Shown one piece after another: positions 63,627 to 64,000 of a stretch of 64,000 nucleotides of DNA. A program made the translations under genes and the position numbers. The notes under the pieces are model-generated. The model had not been told where the DNA came from, did no database searches, and worked only from the letters and a program-made list of their open reading frames with translations. Position 1 is the first letter of the stretch. Each line of letters starts with the position of its first letter. This DNA is from Strongylocentrotus purpuratus (lineage: Eukaryota > Echinodermata > Echinoidea > Camarodonta > Strongylocentrotidae): contig NW_022145596.1 in assembly GCF_000002235.5 (NCBI RefSeq), positions 2,756,852 to 2,820,851 on the forward strand, written 5' to 3'.

Positions 63627-64000
63627 CTGTGGGATAGATGTTACAAAGTGTCAGAAAATGCTGAAATTAGCCAAGAAAAAAATGTGATGAATAATGAACA
63701 AAAGAAGCTCAAGACAATGCAAATAATGTTATTCTTTTCTACCAAATCTATCTCAAATATAAGTAAAAGTCAGCAGGTTTTTGGGGTACTAATTTCATCA
63801 CTAGCATCACTTCGCCACAGTCCCTCATCAAGAAGAAAGAACACAAATGATGTCTATGAGCACAAGTCAGCATGATCCAAAGACTAACCAGAAGGATGTC
63901 TACTCACAAATTTTCAAAAGACACTAAAAGTCAGATAAAATATGCTTAGCTTTAAAGGTCAATGAATTAATTTTCTTTTTTCATCTATTATCAAGAAGAT
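63627..64000 (-). other. Probable intron of the repeat-protein gene
   Basis: Begins at the splice acceptor next to the coding exon. I see no further exon before the window ends. Short plus-strand frames at 63487-63687 and 63648-63875 are overlaps or AT-rich frames without a domain. Confidence 0.4.

Overview
This is nuclear DNA from an animal, most likely a marine invertebrate. A sea urchin or other echinoderm is my best guess, but I cannot prove it from the sequence. The case rests on AT-rich introns and intergenic DNA, very abundant CT/GA microsatellites and C or G tracts, and frequent palindromic octamers such as TACATGTA and TACCGGTA. Many short inverted-repeat transposons, spliced genes with GT-AG junctions and a nuclear gene for a mitochondrial translation factor point the same way. 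Nothing looks bacterial or viral: there are no operons, no CRISPR array and no phage genes.

Three host genes can be supported. (1) On the minus strand, 42573-46373 is one very large coding exon of 1267 codons. It begins at an ATG with an in-frame stop just upstream, is Ser-rich and apparently disordered, and ends at a clear CAG|GTTAGT donor. Its later exons are not recognisable to the left, so much of 1-42 kb may be its intron; this is inference. An overlapping upstream reading frame covers its start. (2) On the plus strand, three exons (57384-58001, 58488-58646, 59075-59251) join in phase 0 into a 317-residue mitochondrial translation initiation factor 3 (MTIF3-like), with a basic leader, an IF3 N domain and an IF3 C domain. 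(3) On the minus strand, 62808-63626 is the terminal coding exon of an unidentified Ser/Asp-rich protein with tandem 52-residue repeats; its upstream exons lie to the right.

Most of the remaining sequence is repeats. 1-42 kb is non-coding apart from mobile-element debris: a Helitron-like element (10974-12172), a dispersed family of imperfect hairpins with a core like GCCAGAAGGGCATT, a 124-bp tandem array (about 17.5-18.15 kb) and two long hairpins (25424-25528, 26335-26543). It also holds an inverted-repeat element with TTAGGG-like internal sequence (29090-29287), a perfect nine-copy 46-bp array (31892-32305) and two terminal-inverted-repeat elements (36573-37275, 38361-38757). 48.8-53.7 kb is a dense, low-complexity cluster of G/C tracts, CT/GA runs, short tandem arrays and a local duplication. 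54.1-56.0 kb carries a 5'-truncated non-LTR retrotransposon with an intact reverse transcriptase reading frame. A Harbinger-like MITE lies at 61885-62342 between the MTIF3-like gene and the repeat-protein gene.

I find no single new multi-gene system. The most noteworthy items are the dispersed hairpin family, the group of non-autonomous inverted-repeat elements with visible ends, and the two lineage-specific-looking coding exons.
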